NCBI RefSeq assembly: GCF_049310905.1
Contig: NZ_JBMEMN010000017.1
Location: forward strand, 1 to 62,416
DNA length: 62,416 bases
Reading direction: 5' to 3'
From: Gudongella sp049310905
GTDB taxonomy: Bacteria; Bacillota; Clostridia; Tissierellales; Tissierellaceae
Part shown: positions 19,062-27,377 of the stretch, in pieces
How the letters are laid out: each line of letters starts with the position of its first letter
Position numbering within the stretch: position 1 is the stretch's first letter
Made by a program: the position numbers and the translations under genes
Notes under the pieces: model-generated
The model's database searches: none
What the model saw: only the letters and a program-made list of their open reading frames with translations
Told to the model about the DNA's origin: nothing

Positions 19062-19143
19062 GGTAAAATAAAAACTTAAAACTATGGATTTTTATTGCGC
19101 AAACTAGTAGAATGAGAATAAGGCTTTTATTTGGAGGTAACAC

Positions 19144-19791
19144 ATGAGAAAAGACGTAGTTTCTATCAAGGGAGTTGCAAATGGCATTTATTTACATGTT
19201 GAAGGCAACGATATTGAGATTATTAAAAATGAGCTTAAAAGCAAGATGAAGACAGCTTCAAATTTTTTCGAGGGAAGTGATATCCTCGGAGTTAAAGGAG
19301 AGGAGCTATCAGAAGAGAATAGAATAGAAATCATGTTGCTGCTCAAATATAAATATGATTTTGCTATTCAGATTGAAAAAATCCCAGAAGAGATTACTTC
19401 CGTACAATCTGAAATAATAGTGATTGACAAGTCATCAGAACCAGAGGAAGTCCAGGAAGGGATGACCAAGTTTGTACATGGAACCCTAAGATCTGGTCAG
19501 GAAGTATCTTATAATGGTAATATTGTAGTAATAGGAGATGTAAATCCCGGTGCGCAGTTGAAGGCAAAGGGAAATATTGTAGTATTAGGATCACTTAGAG
19601 GTGTTGCTCAAGCAGGGATTGGCGGAAACAGATATGCTATAGTAGCCGCATATAGCCTTTTACCAACCCAGCTTAGAATAGCAGATTATATTGTAAGGCC
19701 GCCGGAGGATGATGTACAGTACAAATATCCCGAGATTGCAAGAGTAGTTAATGGAGCAGTTGTAATTGAGCCTTATTTGCCTAATAAATAA
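19144..19791 (+). CDS. minC: Septum site-determining protein MinC
   Basis: FtsZ polymerisation antagonist of 215 aa. The N-terminal FtsZ-binding domain (about 1-100) is variable. The C-terminal beta-helix domain shows GTLRSGQEVSYNGNIVVIGD and NPGAQLKAKGNIVVLGSLRG, the MinD-binding region. TTGGAGG precedes the ATG. The gap of 82 bases after PBP2 is AT-rich with no clear terminator or promoter, so minCDE may be read through from mre. Confidence 0.95.
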   Translation: MRKDVVSIKGVANGIYLHVEGNDIEIIKNELKSKMKTASNFFEGSDILGVKGEELSEENRIEIMLLLKYKYDFAIQIEKIPEEITSVQSEIIVIDKSSEPEEVQEGMTKFVHGTLRSGQEVSYNGNIVVIGDVNPGAQLKAKGNIVVLGSLRGVAQAGIGGNRYAIVAAYSLLPTQLRIADYIVRPPEDDVQYKYPEIARVVNGAVVIEPYLPNK

Positions 19792-19806
19792 GAGGGAGGA
19801 ACATAA

Positions 19807-20619
19807 ATGGCTAAAGAAAAAATGGGAACAGCTATTGTTATAACATCCGGAAAAGGTGGTGTTGGAAAAACGACAACCAGTGCCAATATAGGAACGGGAT
19901 TGGCAATACTAGGTTATTCTGTTGTAGTGTTGGATGCTGATATAGGATTGAGAAATCTTGATGTAGTAATGGGTCTTGAGAACAGAATAGTTTATGATAT
20001 TGTAGATGTAGTAGAGAAGAATTGCAAGCTTAAGCAGGCGCTGATTAAAGATAAGAGGCATGACAAACTGTACTTATTGCCAGCTGCACAGACTAGGGAT
20101 AAGACTGCAGTAAAACCTGAACAAATGGTGGAGTTGGTAAATGAACTTAAGAAGAGTCACGATTATGTAATCATTGATTCTCCAGCTGGAATCGAGCAGG
20201 GATTCCAGTATTCAATAGCAGGAGCAGACCGGGGAATTATTGTAACTACACCGGAAATTTCAGCTGTAAGAGATGCAGACAGGGTTATTGGAATTCTTGA
20301 AGCCAATGAACTTCACGATCCAGAGCTTATAATAAACAGAATCAGACCAGATATGGTTAAAAGAGGCGACATGATGACTATTGAAGACATTATCGATATT
20401 TTGGCCATTGACTTGATTGGAATAGTTCCTGACGATGAATCTATTGTAATTTCAACAAATAAAGGAGAGCCTGTTGTAATGGATGAAAAAGCCCTAGCAG
20501 GAAAGGCCTACAGAAACATAGTCAAGAGGATTACAGGTGAGGAAGTTGAGTTTATGAATCTTGAAGAGGATGCTGAAAGCAAGTTCAGTAAAGTTCTTAA
20601 ACTAATATTTGGAAAGTAA
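19807..20619 (+). CDS. minD: Septum site-determining ATPase MinD
   Basis: A 270-aa ParA/MinD ATPase that recruits MinC to the membrane. The deviant Walker A motif GKGGVGKTT spans about residues 15-23, with VVLDADIGLRNLDVVMG and DYVIIDSPAGIEQGF as further motifs. The last residues (FSKVLKLIFGK) form the amphipathic membrane-targeting helix. Length and neighbours match the minCDE operon. Confidence 0.97.
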   Translation: MAKEKMGTAIVITSGKGGVGKTTTSANIGTGLAILGYSVVVLDADIGLRNLDVVMGLENRIVYDIVDVVEKNCKLKQALIKDKRHDKLYLLPAAQTRDKTAVKPEQMVELVNELKKSHDYVIIDSPAGIEQGFQYSIAGADRGIIVTTPEISAVRDADRVIGILEANELHDPELIINRIRPDMVKRGDMMTIEDIIDILAIDLIGIVPDDESIVISTNKGEPVVMDEKALAGKAYRNIVKRITGEEVEFMNLEEDAESKFSKVLKLIFGK

Positions 20620-20633
20620 AGGAGGCGAACGGT

Positions 20634-20915
20634 TTGGATTTTTTCAAAATGTTTACTAGAAAAAAAGAAAACAGCAAGAATGTAGCTAAAGAAAGACTTA
20701 AGTTGGTATTGGTTCATGATCGCTCCGACCTGTCTCCTAGATTTTTGGAAATGATTAAGGGTGATATTGTAAAAGTGATTTCCCAATATGCGGAAATAGA
20801 TGAATCTGAAATTGAAATCAAGATGACTAAGATGAAGAAGGAAGGCAATAAATCTCCTGTATCTGCGCTTGTTGCCAATATTCCTATTGTCAATGTCAAA
20901 GACAAGAAGAAATAA
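20634..20915 (+). CDS. minE: Cell division topological specificity factor MinE
   Basis: A 93-aa protein that stimulates MinD ATPase and drives Min oscillation. DFFKMFTRKK at the N-terminus is the membrane-binding helix. ERLKLVLVHDRSDLSPRF is the anti-MinCD segment. The C-terminal topological domain follows. The start codon is TTG 20634 behind AAAGGAGGCG. MinE implies an oscillating Min system, rather than the DivIVA-anchored one of Bacillus. Confidence 0.94.
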   Translation: MDFFKMFTRKKENSKNVAKERLKLVLVHDRSDLSPRFLEMIKGDIVKVISQYAEIDESEIEIKMTKMKKEGNKSPVSALVANIPIVNVKDKKK

Positions 20916-20917
20916 TT

Positions 20918-20942
20918 GCTCTAACCTTGGTTAGAGCTTTTT
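20918..20942 (+). terminator. Terminator after minE
   Basis: GCTCTAACC (20918-20926) pairs with GGTTAGAGC (20929-20937), followed by five T. The tight loop probably opens to CTTG. It begins just after the minE stop and ends the mre-min block. Confidence 0.88.
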
Positions 20943-21001
20943 CATGCATATAGGGATTTCAGCTCCCAAAAAGTCAAGCAAACAATTGAAAGGTGAATGG
21001 A

Positions 21002-22849
21002 ATGATAAATAAATACAAATTGGATAAAATTTTAATGAAGGTTGAAAAACCTTCAAGATATATTGGTATGGAGCAAAACATGGTGCAAAAGAATCCTGAA
21101 GAGATGGATGTACGTTTTGCATTTTCATTCCCTGATGTATATGAAGTGGGTATGTCACATCTGGGAATGCATATACTCTACAATCTGATCAATAATGAAC
21201 CACAGTATTCATGTGAAAGGGTATTTGCTCCCTGGGTTGATATGGAAGAACAAATGAGGAAGGAATCGATTCCTCTGTTTACGCTGGAATCAAAAGAAGA
21301 AGTTAGGAATTTTGATTTTCTTGGATTCACGTTACAGTATGAAATGAGTTATACAAATATATTGAATATTTTGGACTTGTCAGAGATGCCTGTTCTTTCC
21401 AAGGATAGAAATGAGGATTTCCCATTGGTAATAGCTGGAGGCCCATGTGCGTATAATCCAGAGCCTTTGTGGGAGTTTATAGACCTATTCGTAATAGGAG
21501 AAGGTGAAGAGGTAACTCTTGAGCTTATGAGGGTCTACAACAAGCACAAGAAACATGGTTACAATAAAGCAAAATTCCTTGAGGAAGTTCAAGGGACAAT
21601 GCAAGGGATATATGTGCCGTCACTTTATGATTTAACCTATAAGGAAGATGGAACAATAAATGAGAGATTTTCATTGCTTGAGAATATTCCGCAGGTTATT
21701 GACAAGAGAATTATCCGTGATCTGGATAGTATGTTTTCTCCTGAAAAAATGATAGTACCCTACATGGAAACTGTTCATGACAGAATTTCAATGGAGATTT
21801 TCAGGGGATGTACTCATGGTTGTAGATTCTGTCAGGCAGGTATGATCTATCGACCAATACGTGAAAAATCTGTTGACAGACTTATGGAACTTGCAGAAAA
21901 ACTTGTAGATTCTACAGGGTACGAAAATATATCACTATCGTCTTTAAGTTCATGTGATTACTCACAGCTTCATCTATTGATATCTTCTCTGATGGATAAG
22001 TTCGAAGATAAAAAAGTTGGAGTATCATTGCCATCACTTAGACTTGATTCTGTTAGCATTGATATACTAAAAGAAATTGAGAAGGTAAGAAAATCTGGTC
22101 TTACATTCGCTCCAGAGGCAGGAAGCCAAAGGTTAAGAGATGTTATAAATAAAGGTGTTGATGAGGATGACCTTGTAAATGCTGTAGGGTATGCATTTAA
22201 GGAAGGTTGGTCCAGAATCAAGCTTTACTTCATGATTGGTTTGCCAACGGAAACAGATGAAGATGTTCTTGGGATAAAAGAACTGGCGTATCTTGTAAAG
22301 GATCTGTTTTTTAACAGACCACCAGAAGAGCGTAAAGGTAATTTCCAAGTTACTGCCAGTGCATCATGCTTTGTACCGAAACCTTTCACACCATTCCAAT
22401 GGCATGGTCAGGACACAATCGAGGACTTTCAGTACAAGATTAATCTAGTAAAAAATGAGATTAGGGACAATAAAGTATCCTTTAATTACCATGATCCCAG
22501 AGTTAGCTTCATGGAGGCTATAGTGGCAAGAGGTGATCGAAAAATCAGCAAGCTGCTTCTTAGGGCATGGGAAAAAGGCTGCAGATTTGATGGATGGTCA
22601 GAGCACTTTAAGTATGATATCTGGCTGGAAGCAATGAATGAGCTTGAAATTGATGGAAGCTTTTATGCAAACCGAAACAGGGAATTTACAGAAAACCTGC
22701 CATGGGATTTTATTAATCCTGGACCAAGTAAAGAATATCTTATTAACGAGTATACAAAAGCAATCAAAGGAGAAACCACAAGAGACTGTAGACTAGGTTG
22801 TACCGGCTGCGGTATAGAAGATTGTGCCATGTGGGGGGTATTCAATTGA
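21002..22849 (+). CDS. TIGR03960 family B12-binding radical SAM protein
   Basis: A 615-aa radical SAM enzyme. The N-terminal part resembles a B12-binding domain (DVYEVGMSHLGMHILYNLIN). The radical SAM core carries RGCTHGCRFCQAG, the CxxxCxxC that holds the [4Fe-4S] cluster, followed by FAPEAGSQRLRDVINKG. The C-terminus has further cysteines (DCRLGCTGCGIEDC). The pair with the following TIGR03936 protein is conserved upstream of RNase G and rplU in Firmicutes; a link to tRNA or ribosome modification has been suspected but the substrate is unknown to me. ATG 21002 is chosen over GTG 20993 by its AAAGGTG site. Confidence 0.88.
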   Translation: MINKYKLDKILMKVEKPSRYIGMEQNMVQKNPEEMDVRFAFSFPDVYEVGMSHLGMHILYNLINNEPQYSCERVFAPWVDMEEQMRKESIPLFTLESKEEVRNFDFLGFTLQYEMSYTNILNILDLSEMPVLSKDRNEDFPLVIAGGPCAYNPEPLWEFIDLFVIGEGEEVTLELMRVYNKHKKHGYNKAKFLEEVQGTMQGIYVPSLYDLTYKEDGTINERFSLLENIPQVIDKRIIRDLDSMFSPEKMIVPYMETVHDRISMEIFRGCTHGCRFCQAGMIYRPIREKSVDRLMELAEKLVDSTGYENISLSSLSSCDYSQLHLLISSLMDKFEDKKVGVSLPSLRLDSVSIDILKEIEKVRKSGLTFAPEAGSQRLRDVINKGVDEDDLVNAVGYAFKEGWSRIKLYFMIGLPTETDEDVLGIKELAYLVKDLFFNRPPEERKGNFQVTASASCFVPKPFTPFQWHGQDTIEDFQYKINLVKNEIRDNKVSFNYHDPRVSFMEAIVARGDRKISKLLLRAWEKGCRFDGWSEHFKYDIWLEAMNELEIDGSFYANRNREFTENLPWDFINPGPSKEYLINEYTKAIKGETTRDCRLGCTGCGIEDCAMWGVFN

Positions 22850-23547
22850 TTTTAAGAACAAAATATATAAAAGTCGGATACCTTAAGTACTTATCCCATC
22901 TGGATATGGTACGACTTTTTACTAGAACGTTTTCAAAGGCTGGAATACCAATTAAATTTTCTGATGGGTATAATCCACATCCAAAGTTTTCAATCGGAAA
23001 CCCTCTTCCCCTGGGAACTGAAAGCCTTGCGGAATATATGGATGTAGAGTTGACAGAATGGATTGAACCAGCAGATTTCGCGAAAAGGATTAATGAAGCA
23101 CTTCCTGACGGTATAAAGATTACAAGCTGCTGGGAGACTGAAAAGGGTGCATCGTTGACCTCAATAATTGCCTGGTCACATTATGAAATCAGATTTGTGA
23201 CAAAAAATTCGGATGAAGCGTCCAAATTTGAAGATAGCCTAGATCAATGGGATAAACTATCTGAAGTATTCATTACCAAGAAAAAAAAGAAGGGCAAGAT
23301 CAAAGTGGATCGTCAAGTTGATATTATCCCACTTATTGGGAATATTATATATAAGGGTATTGATGAAGATGGATTCAATATTGTAAATGCACTTTTAAAG
23401 ACAGGTGAGTCGGGAAACTTAAAACCAATAGAGCTAGTGGTGGCAATGGATAGAGAACTTCAGCTCGACATTGACCTTGACATGGTTTTGATTAAACGCC
23501 TGGATGTATTTGCTGATGAAAAAGGAGAAATCAAGGAACTTGCATAG
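22846..23547 (+). CDS. TIGR03936 family protein (DUF2344)
   Basis: A 233-aa protein of unknown function that nearly always accompanies the TIGR03960 radical SAM protein; in some genomes the two are fused. YLKYLSHLDMVRLFTRTFSKA near the N-terminus and SDGYNPHPKFSIGNPLPLGT are the family signatures. The start is TTG 22846, overlapping the previous stop codon (TTGA), so translation is coupled. Close pairing suggests the two proteins act together. Confidence 0.85.
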   Translation: MILRTKYIKVGYLKYLSHLDMVRLFTRTFSKAGIPIKFSDGYNPHPKFSIGNPLPLGTESLAEYMDVELTEWIEPADFAKRINEALPDGIKITSCWETEKGASLTSIIAWSHYEIRFVTKNSDEASKFEDSLDQWDKLSEVFITKKKKKGKIKVDRQVDIIPLIGNIIYKGIDEDGFNIVNALLKTGESGNLKPIELVVAMDRELQLDIDLDMVLIKRLDVFADEKGEIKELA

Positions 23548-23558
23548 GGGTGTATTGT

Positions 23559-24794
23559 ATGAACACAATTTACATTGATTCAAGGGATGGGGTCAATAGA
23601 ATATGCATTGTAGAGGATGACAGGCTAGTTGAGTATTACAAGGAAGATACTCAGCGACATAGACTTCTTGGTAATGTCTATAGGGGAAGAGTACAGAACA
23701 TCCTGCAAGGGATGGAGGCAGCTTTTATAGATATAGGAGAAGATAAGAATGCATATCTGAATATAAAGGATGCACTTGATAGGGAAATGATGTATAAGAG
23801 AGAAAAAAGCACCATTGATGAAGTTTTGACCCAGGGAGAAGATATTATTGTCCAAGTTGTTAAAGAACCTTTAGGAAATAAAGGACCCAAGGTGACAACT
23901 CATCTTTCAATACCTGGGAGATATATGGTGCTTACTCCCTATTCCAGTAGAGTCAACATATCAAAAAAAATCAGGACACAGGAAGAAATTGATAGATTAA
24001 GAAGTCTTGGAAAAGAAATTCAAACAAAACAAATGGGTATGATATTCAGAACTGTTTCCCAGGGAGTTGAATCAGAACTACTCTCAGAGGAGTATTTGGA
24101 ATTGGTGGATATCTTTGAAACCATCGAAGCTGAGAAGAATTATCTTCCAACACCCAAGCTTATTTATAGTGAACCGGTGCTGATACTTCAAATTCTACGG
24201 GATTATTTCGATGAAACCAAGACCAATGTAGTAACAAACAATAAGGAACTTCTGAAACGCCTAAAAACCACAAGCAAGCTTAAGGATTACAATCTTCAAG
24301 ATAGACTTACTTATGACCCTAAGTACAATATGGATTACCACATGAATATTCAAATGGATATGAAGGAAGCTCTTTCAAGAAGAGTTCAGCTAAAAAGCGG
24401 TGGTTATATTGTCATTGATGAGACGGAAGCTCTCACAGTCGTTGATGTTAATACAGGGAAGTATGTAGGGCTAATAACTTTGGATGATACAATTGTAAGA
24501 ACTAATATCGAAGCTGCTGTTGAAATCGCTAGACAGATTAGATTAAGAGATATTGGCGGAATAATAATCATTGATTTTATTGATATGAAAAGTAACGATA
24601 ACATTGATATTGTACTTAAGAAGCTGGAGAAGGAATTCAGAAAGGACAAGAACAAACCATACGTAGTAGATATTACCAAGCTGAGTCTTGTGGAGGTTAT
24701 AAGAAAGAGAAATAGACCTACACTAGACAAGAAAACTACATTAGTATGCCCAACATGTAATGGAAGAGGACGTATAAGGAAAAATGAAGCTTGA
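23559..24794 (+). CDS. rng: Ribonuclease E/G family endoribonuclease
   Basis: A 411-aa RNase G-type enzyme for mRNA decay and rRNA 5' processing. The S1 RNA-binding domain covers about residues 35-120 (GNVYRGRVQNILQGMEAAFI). The catalytic DNase I-like subdomain contains VVDVNTGKYVG with metal-binding Asp, and GGIIIIDFIDM. The C-terminal CPTCNGRGRI supplies the zinc-link cysteines. The long C-terminal scaffold of RNase E is absent, so RNase G is the better name. ATG 23559 follows AGGGGTG. Confidence 0.92.
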   Translation: MNTIYIDSRDGVNRICIVEDDRLVEYYKEDTQRHRLLGNVYRGRVQNILQGMEAAFIDIGEDKNAYLNIKDALDREMMYKREKSTIDEVLTQGEDIIVQVVKEPLGNKGPKVTTHLSIPGRYMVLTPYSSRVNISKKIRTQEEIDRLRSLGKEIQTKQMGMIFRTVSQGVESELLSEEYLELVDIFETIEAEKNYLPTPKLIYSEPVLILQILRDYFDETKTNVVTNNKELLKRLKTTSKLKDYNLQDRLTYDPKYNMDYHMNIQMDMKEALSRRVQLKSGGYIVIDETEALTVVDVNTGKYVGLITLDDTIVRTNIEAAVEIARQIRLRDIGGIIIIDFIDMKSNDNIDIVLKKLEKEFRKDKNKPYVVDITKLSLVEVIRKRNRPTLDKKTTLVCPTCNGRGRIRKNEA

Positions 24795-24819
24795 CAATAA
24801 CGGTTTATTTTGTTAAACT
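24791..24819 (+). promoter_or_regulatory. Promoter of the rplU-prp-rpmA operon
   Basis: TTGACA (24791-24796), a 17-base spacer and TAAACT (24814-24819), with TG one base upstream of the -10. The -35 overlaps the rng stop codon. It is one of the strongest promoter matches in the window. Confidence 0.82.
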
Positions 24820-24822
24820 ATC

Positions 24823-24896
24823 TTAGGTGTAGAGCCGCTCAATATGGGTTTTAAGCATAGTCACCTAATATTGGCGAGACTAGGTAAGAGGAGGTG
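24823..24896 (+). promoter_or_regulatory. rplU 5' leader, probable ribosomal-protein autoregulatory structure
   Basis: The roughly 75-base untranslated leader can form exclusive pairings. TTAGGTG (24823-24829) pairs perfectly with CACCTAA (24862-24868). The same CACCT can instead pair with AGGT at 24882-24885 or with AGGTG of the ribosome binding site (24892-24896). An L21 leader is a known RNA family in Firmicutes (Rfam L21_leader). I infer membership from position and foldability, not from a model search. Confidence 0.55.
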
Positions 24897-24902
24897 CAGT
24901 AA

Positions 24903-25214
24903 ATGTACGCAATTATTGAAACAGGTGGAAAGCAATACAAAGTTCAGGAAGGCGATGTAGTTTATATTGAAAAACTAAACGCTGAAACAGGCGACGCTGT
25001 TAATTTCGAGAAAGTTCTTCTAATGTCAACGGATTCAGGGTTAACTCCTGGAAAGCCATTCATAGAGGGAGCTAAAGTTGAAGGTACAGTTCTTGCTCAA
25101 GGTAAATCAAAGAAAATCGTAGTATTCAAGTATAAAGCTAAGAAGAACATCAGAAAGAAGCAAGGACATAGACAACCATTTACTAAGGTTCAAATTGACA
25201 AGATTGTAGGTTAA
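24903..25214 (+). CDS. rplU: 50S ribosomal protein L21
   Basis: A 103-aa large-subunit protein. MYAIIETGGKQYKVQEGDV at the N-terminus and KKNIRKKQGHRQPFTKVQI at the C-terminus are the L21 signatures. It is preceded by AGAGGAGGTG and the structured leader. Operon rplU-prp-rpmA is the standard Firmicutes arrangement. Confidence 0.98.
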   Translation: MYAIIETGGKQYKVQEGDVVYIEKLNAETGDAVNFEKVLLMSTDSGLTPGKPFIEGAKVEGTVLAQGKSKKIVVFKYKAKKNIRKKQGHRQPFTKVQIDKIVG

Positions 25215-25216
25215 TT

Positions 25217-25576
25217 ATGATCATGGTAAAAATTGCAACTGACAGTGAGGGCAATATTACATCCTATGAAATGTCAGGGCATGCAGATTATGGACCACAT
25301 GGTGAGGATATTGTTTGTGCTGCAGCATCGGTTTTGGGATACACGACCTTAAGAGCATTAGTAGAGGTAGCCGGTGTCAATGAAGCAAAACTTGACTACA
25401 AGGTTGATGACAATGCCGGTTATATGAAGGTAAAGTTGGAAACAGAACTGCAAAATGATAATTCATCTGACATTCAGGTTATTCTTAAAACCTACGATGT
25501 CGGAATCAGATCAATGATAGAAAGTTACCCTAAATATATAACTCTTGAATATGTAGGAGGTGGAAATCGTGTTTAA
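25217..25576 (+). CDS. prp: Ribosomal-processing cysteine protease Prp
   Basis: A 119-aa protease that removes the N-terminal extension of L27. The catalytic pair is visible in SGHADYGPHGEDIVCAAAS: His22 and Cys34, the same spacing as in the Staphylococcus enzyme. It lies between rplU and rpmA and overlaps the rpmA start by 8 bases, which fits its dedicated substrate. ATG 25223 is an alternative start two codons later. The same family was formerly called YsxB. Confidence 0.93.
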   Translation: MIMVKIATDSEGNITSYEMSGHADYGPHGEDIVCAAASVLGYTTLRALVEVAGVNEAKLDYKVDDNAGYMKVKLETELQNDNSSDIQVILKTYDVGIRSMIESYPKYITLEYVGGGNRV

Positions 25577-25859
25577 ATTGAATTTACAATTATTTTCTTC
25601 TAAAAAAGGAGTAGGTAGTTCAAAAAACGGTAGAGACAGTGAGTCTAAGAGACTTGGTGTCAAAAGAGGAGATGGACAATTTGTATTGTCAGGAAATATC
25701 CTGGTAAGACAAAGAGGAACTAGAATCCATCCAGGTAACAACGTACAAATAGGTGGAGATGATACATTATTTGCCACAGTTGATGGTGTTGTTAAATATG
25801 AAAGAAAAGGTCGCGACAAGAAGCAGGTCAGCGTCTATCCTCGAGAAGAATTAGCGTAA
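25569..25859 (+). CDS. rpmA: 50S ribosomal protein L27 with cleavable N-terminal extension
   Basis: A 96-aa precursor of L27, which reaches the peptidyl-transferase centre. The start is GTG 25569, placed by AGGAGGTG inside the prp end, giving FKLNLQLFSSKKGVGSSKNG. The NLQLF|S junction is the conserved Prp cleavage site of Firmicutes L27. The mature N-terminus would begin SSKKG. The body shows GRDSESKRLGVKRGDGQ and RQRGTRIHPGNNV. Failure to cleave is harmful in Staphylococcus, so Prp is probably essential here. Confidence 0.96.
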   Translation: MFKLNLQLFSSKKGVGSSKNGRDSESKRLGVKRGDGQFVLSGNILVRQRGTRIHPGNNVQIGGDDTLFATVDGVVKYERKGRDKKQVSVYPREELA

Positions 25860-25864
25860 ATTTT

Positions 25865-25895
25865 AAGCTTACCGTCTGGTAAGCTTATATTTTTT
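25865..25895 (+). terminator. Terminator after rpmA
   Basis: AAGCTTACC (25865-25873), loop GTCT, GGTAAGCTT (25878-25886), then ATATTTTTT. The T-run starts after three mixed bases, so termination may be partial. Confidence 0.75.
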
Positions 25896-26031
25896 GGGTG
25901 TGAGACCTTATGCTTCCATAGAAAGTGTTAAGAGCACTTTTTGGGGTAACAAATAACAGACGGCTAAAACGCTGATTTTATTATTCAGCGGAAAATGTCT
26001 CATCCAACCAAGTGAATCTTGGGTGGTTTTT
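25896..26031 (+). ncRNA. Structured leader upstream of obgE, unassigned, ending in a terminator-like hairpin
   Basis: A closing stem TGAGAC (25901-25906)/GTCTCA (25997-26002), extendable by GG/CC across a one-base bulge, encloses two hairpins: AAAGTG (25922-25927)/CACTTT (25935-25940), extendable by CCA/TGG, and CGCTGA (25970-25975)/TCAGCG (25985-25990). It is followed directly by CCAACCAAG (26004-26012)/CTTGGGTGG (26018-26026), one mismatch, then five T. A junction followed by an intrinsic terminator resembles a riboswitch or protein-controlled attenuator. I recognise no known class. No promoter is obvious in front of it, so it may be reached by readthrough past the rpmA hairpin. Confidence 0.5.
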
Positions 26032-26057
26032 GCCGAACAAATTAACAGGAATAATCT

Positions 26058-26066
26058 TGTTATAAA
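26058..26066 (+). promoter_or_regulatory. Possible extended -10 promoter for obgE
   Basis: TGTTATAAA (TG, one base, TATAAA) lies 24 bases before the obgE start. No good -35 is present. It would let obgE be expressed independently of the upstream hairpin. Confidence 0.35.
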
Positions 26067-26089
26067 TAATGTAAATGAGGATGATGGTT

Positions 26090-27361
26090 ATGTTTATTGA
26101 TGTTGCGAAAATATCCGTAAAAGCAGGAAAAGGTGGTAACGGAATAGTTGCATGGAGAAGAGAAAAGTATGAACCATCTGGTGGCCCCTACGGTGGAGAT
26201 GGTGGTAAAGGTGGATCAATAGTACTCTATGCTGATGAAGGAATTAGAACCTTGATGGATTTTAGATATAAAAGATCATACGTAGGTGAAAATGGAGAAG
26301 ATGGAAGATCCAAAAAGCAGTTTGGTAAAGATGGTTCAGATATATATCTAAAGGTACCTGTAGGAACTCTTGTAAAGGATGAGGAAACCGATAAGGTAAT
26401 TGTTGACCTAAAAGAACCTGGTCAGGAATTTATTATTGCAAAAGGCGGAAAAGGTGGACGTGGAAATGCAAAATTTGCAACTTCAACCCGCCAGGCACCT
26501 GGCTTTGCAGAAGCCGGAACAAAAGGGAGCGAACGAAATATAATACTTGAGCTGAAACTTTTGGCAGATGTTGGCCTAATAGGATTTCCAAATGTTGGGA
26601 AATCAACTATTCTTTCGACTATGTCGGCAGCAAAGCCTAAAATTGCAAACTATCACTTCACTACACTCAAACCGAATCTTGGTGTTGTAAGAGTTGAAGA
26701 AGAGAAAAGTTTTGTAATAGCTGATATACCAGGCCTAATTGAAGGCGCTTCAGAGGGCGCCGGTCTAGGGCATGATTTTCTTAGACATATTGAGAGAACA
26801 AGAGTACTGGTACACGTTCTTGATGCATCCGGCAGTGAAGAAAGAAATCCCATTGAAGACTTCCAGAAAATAAACGATGAGTTATTTCAGTATAACGAGA
26901 AACTAAAGGATAAACCACAGATCATTGTAGCAAACAAGATGGATATACCTTCTTCCAAGGAATGGATTGGTAAGATAAAAGAAGAGTTTGTTCCAAAAGG
27001 GTACAATGTATTTGAGGTATCGGCAGCCACAAGGGATGGAATCCAGGAGTTGGTATACGCAATTTGGAATCTTCTGGAGAATACTGAGATTGTATATGAT
27101 ACCTATGACGAAGAGTTCATCGAAACCATCGCACCAAAGAGGGATGAGATAATCGTTAAAAAAGATGAGGAAAGATATGTAGTCGAAGGAGCCTTCATGG
27201 AGAGACTTCTTGAGTCAACATACATGGAAGATTCAGATTCTCTTAGATATTTCCAGGAGATGCTCAGAAAGAAGGGTGTTATAGACAGGTTGAAGGAACT
27301 TGGAATAACTGAAGGTGAGTCGGTATTTATTTGTGATAATGAATTTGAATTTTTTGAATAA
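26090..27361 (+). CDS. obgE: GTPase ObgE/CgtA
   Basis: A 423-aa essential GTPase linking 50S assembly with (p)ppGpp. The glycine-rich Obg fold covers about residues 1-158 (VKAGKGGNGIVAWRREK, GPYGGDGGKGG). The G domain has GFPNVGKST (G1), DIPGLIEG (G3) and NKMD (G4). The C-terminal OCT domain (about 345-423) ends in acidic residues. I start at ATG 26090, since the protein then begins MFIDVAKISVKAG as in the family, with GAGGATG in front; five further codons upstream from ATG 26075 would bury that site. Confidence 0.95.
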   Translation: MFIDVAKISVKAGKGGNGIVAWRREKYEPSGGPYGGDGGKGGSIVLYADEGIRTLMDFRYKRSYVGENGEDGRSKKQFGKDGSDIYLKVPVGTLVKDEETDKVIVDLKEPGQEFIIAKGGKGGRGNAKFATSTRQAPGFAEAGTKGSERNIILELKLLADVGLIGFPNVGKSTILSTMSAAKPKIANYHFTTLKPNLGVVRVEEEKSFVIADIPGLIEGASEGAGLGHDFLRHIERTRVLVHVLDASGSEERNPIEDFQKINDELFQYNEKLKDKPQIIVANKMDIPSSKEWIGKIKEEFVPKGYNVFEVSAATRDGIQELVYAIWNLLENTEIVYDTYDEEFIETIAPKRDEIIVKKDEERYVVEGAFMERLLESTYMEDSDSLRYFQEMLRKKGVIDRLKELGITEGESVFICDNEFEFFE

Positions 27362-27377
27362 AAGAGGAAGTGAAAAA

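Noticed and set aside
25896..26040. T-box leader before obgE, suggested by TTGGGTGG followed by TTTTTGCCG
   Set aside because: The conserved T-box core (GGGTGG then ACCGCG) is not matched, no Stem I with specifier loop can be drawn, and obgE is not an aminoacylation or amino-acid gene.
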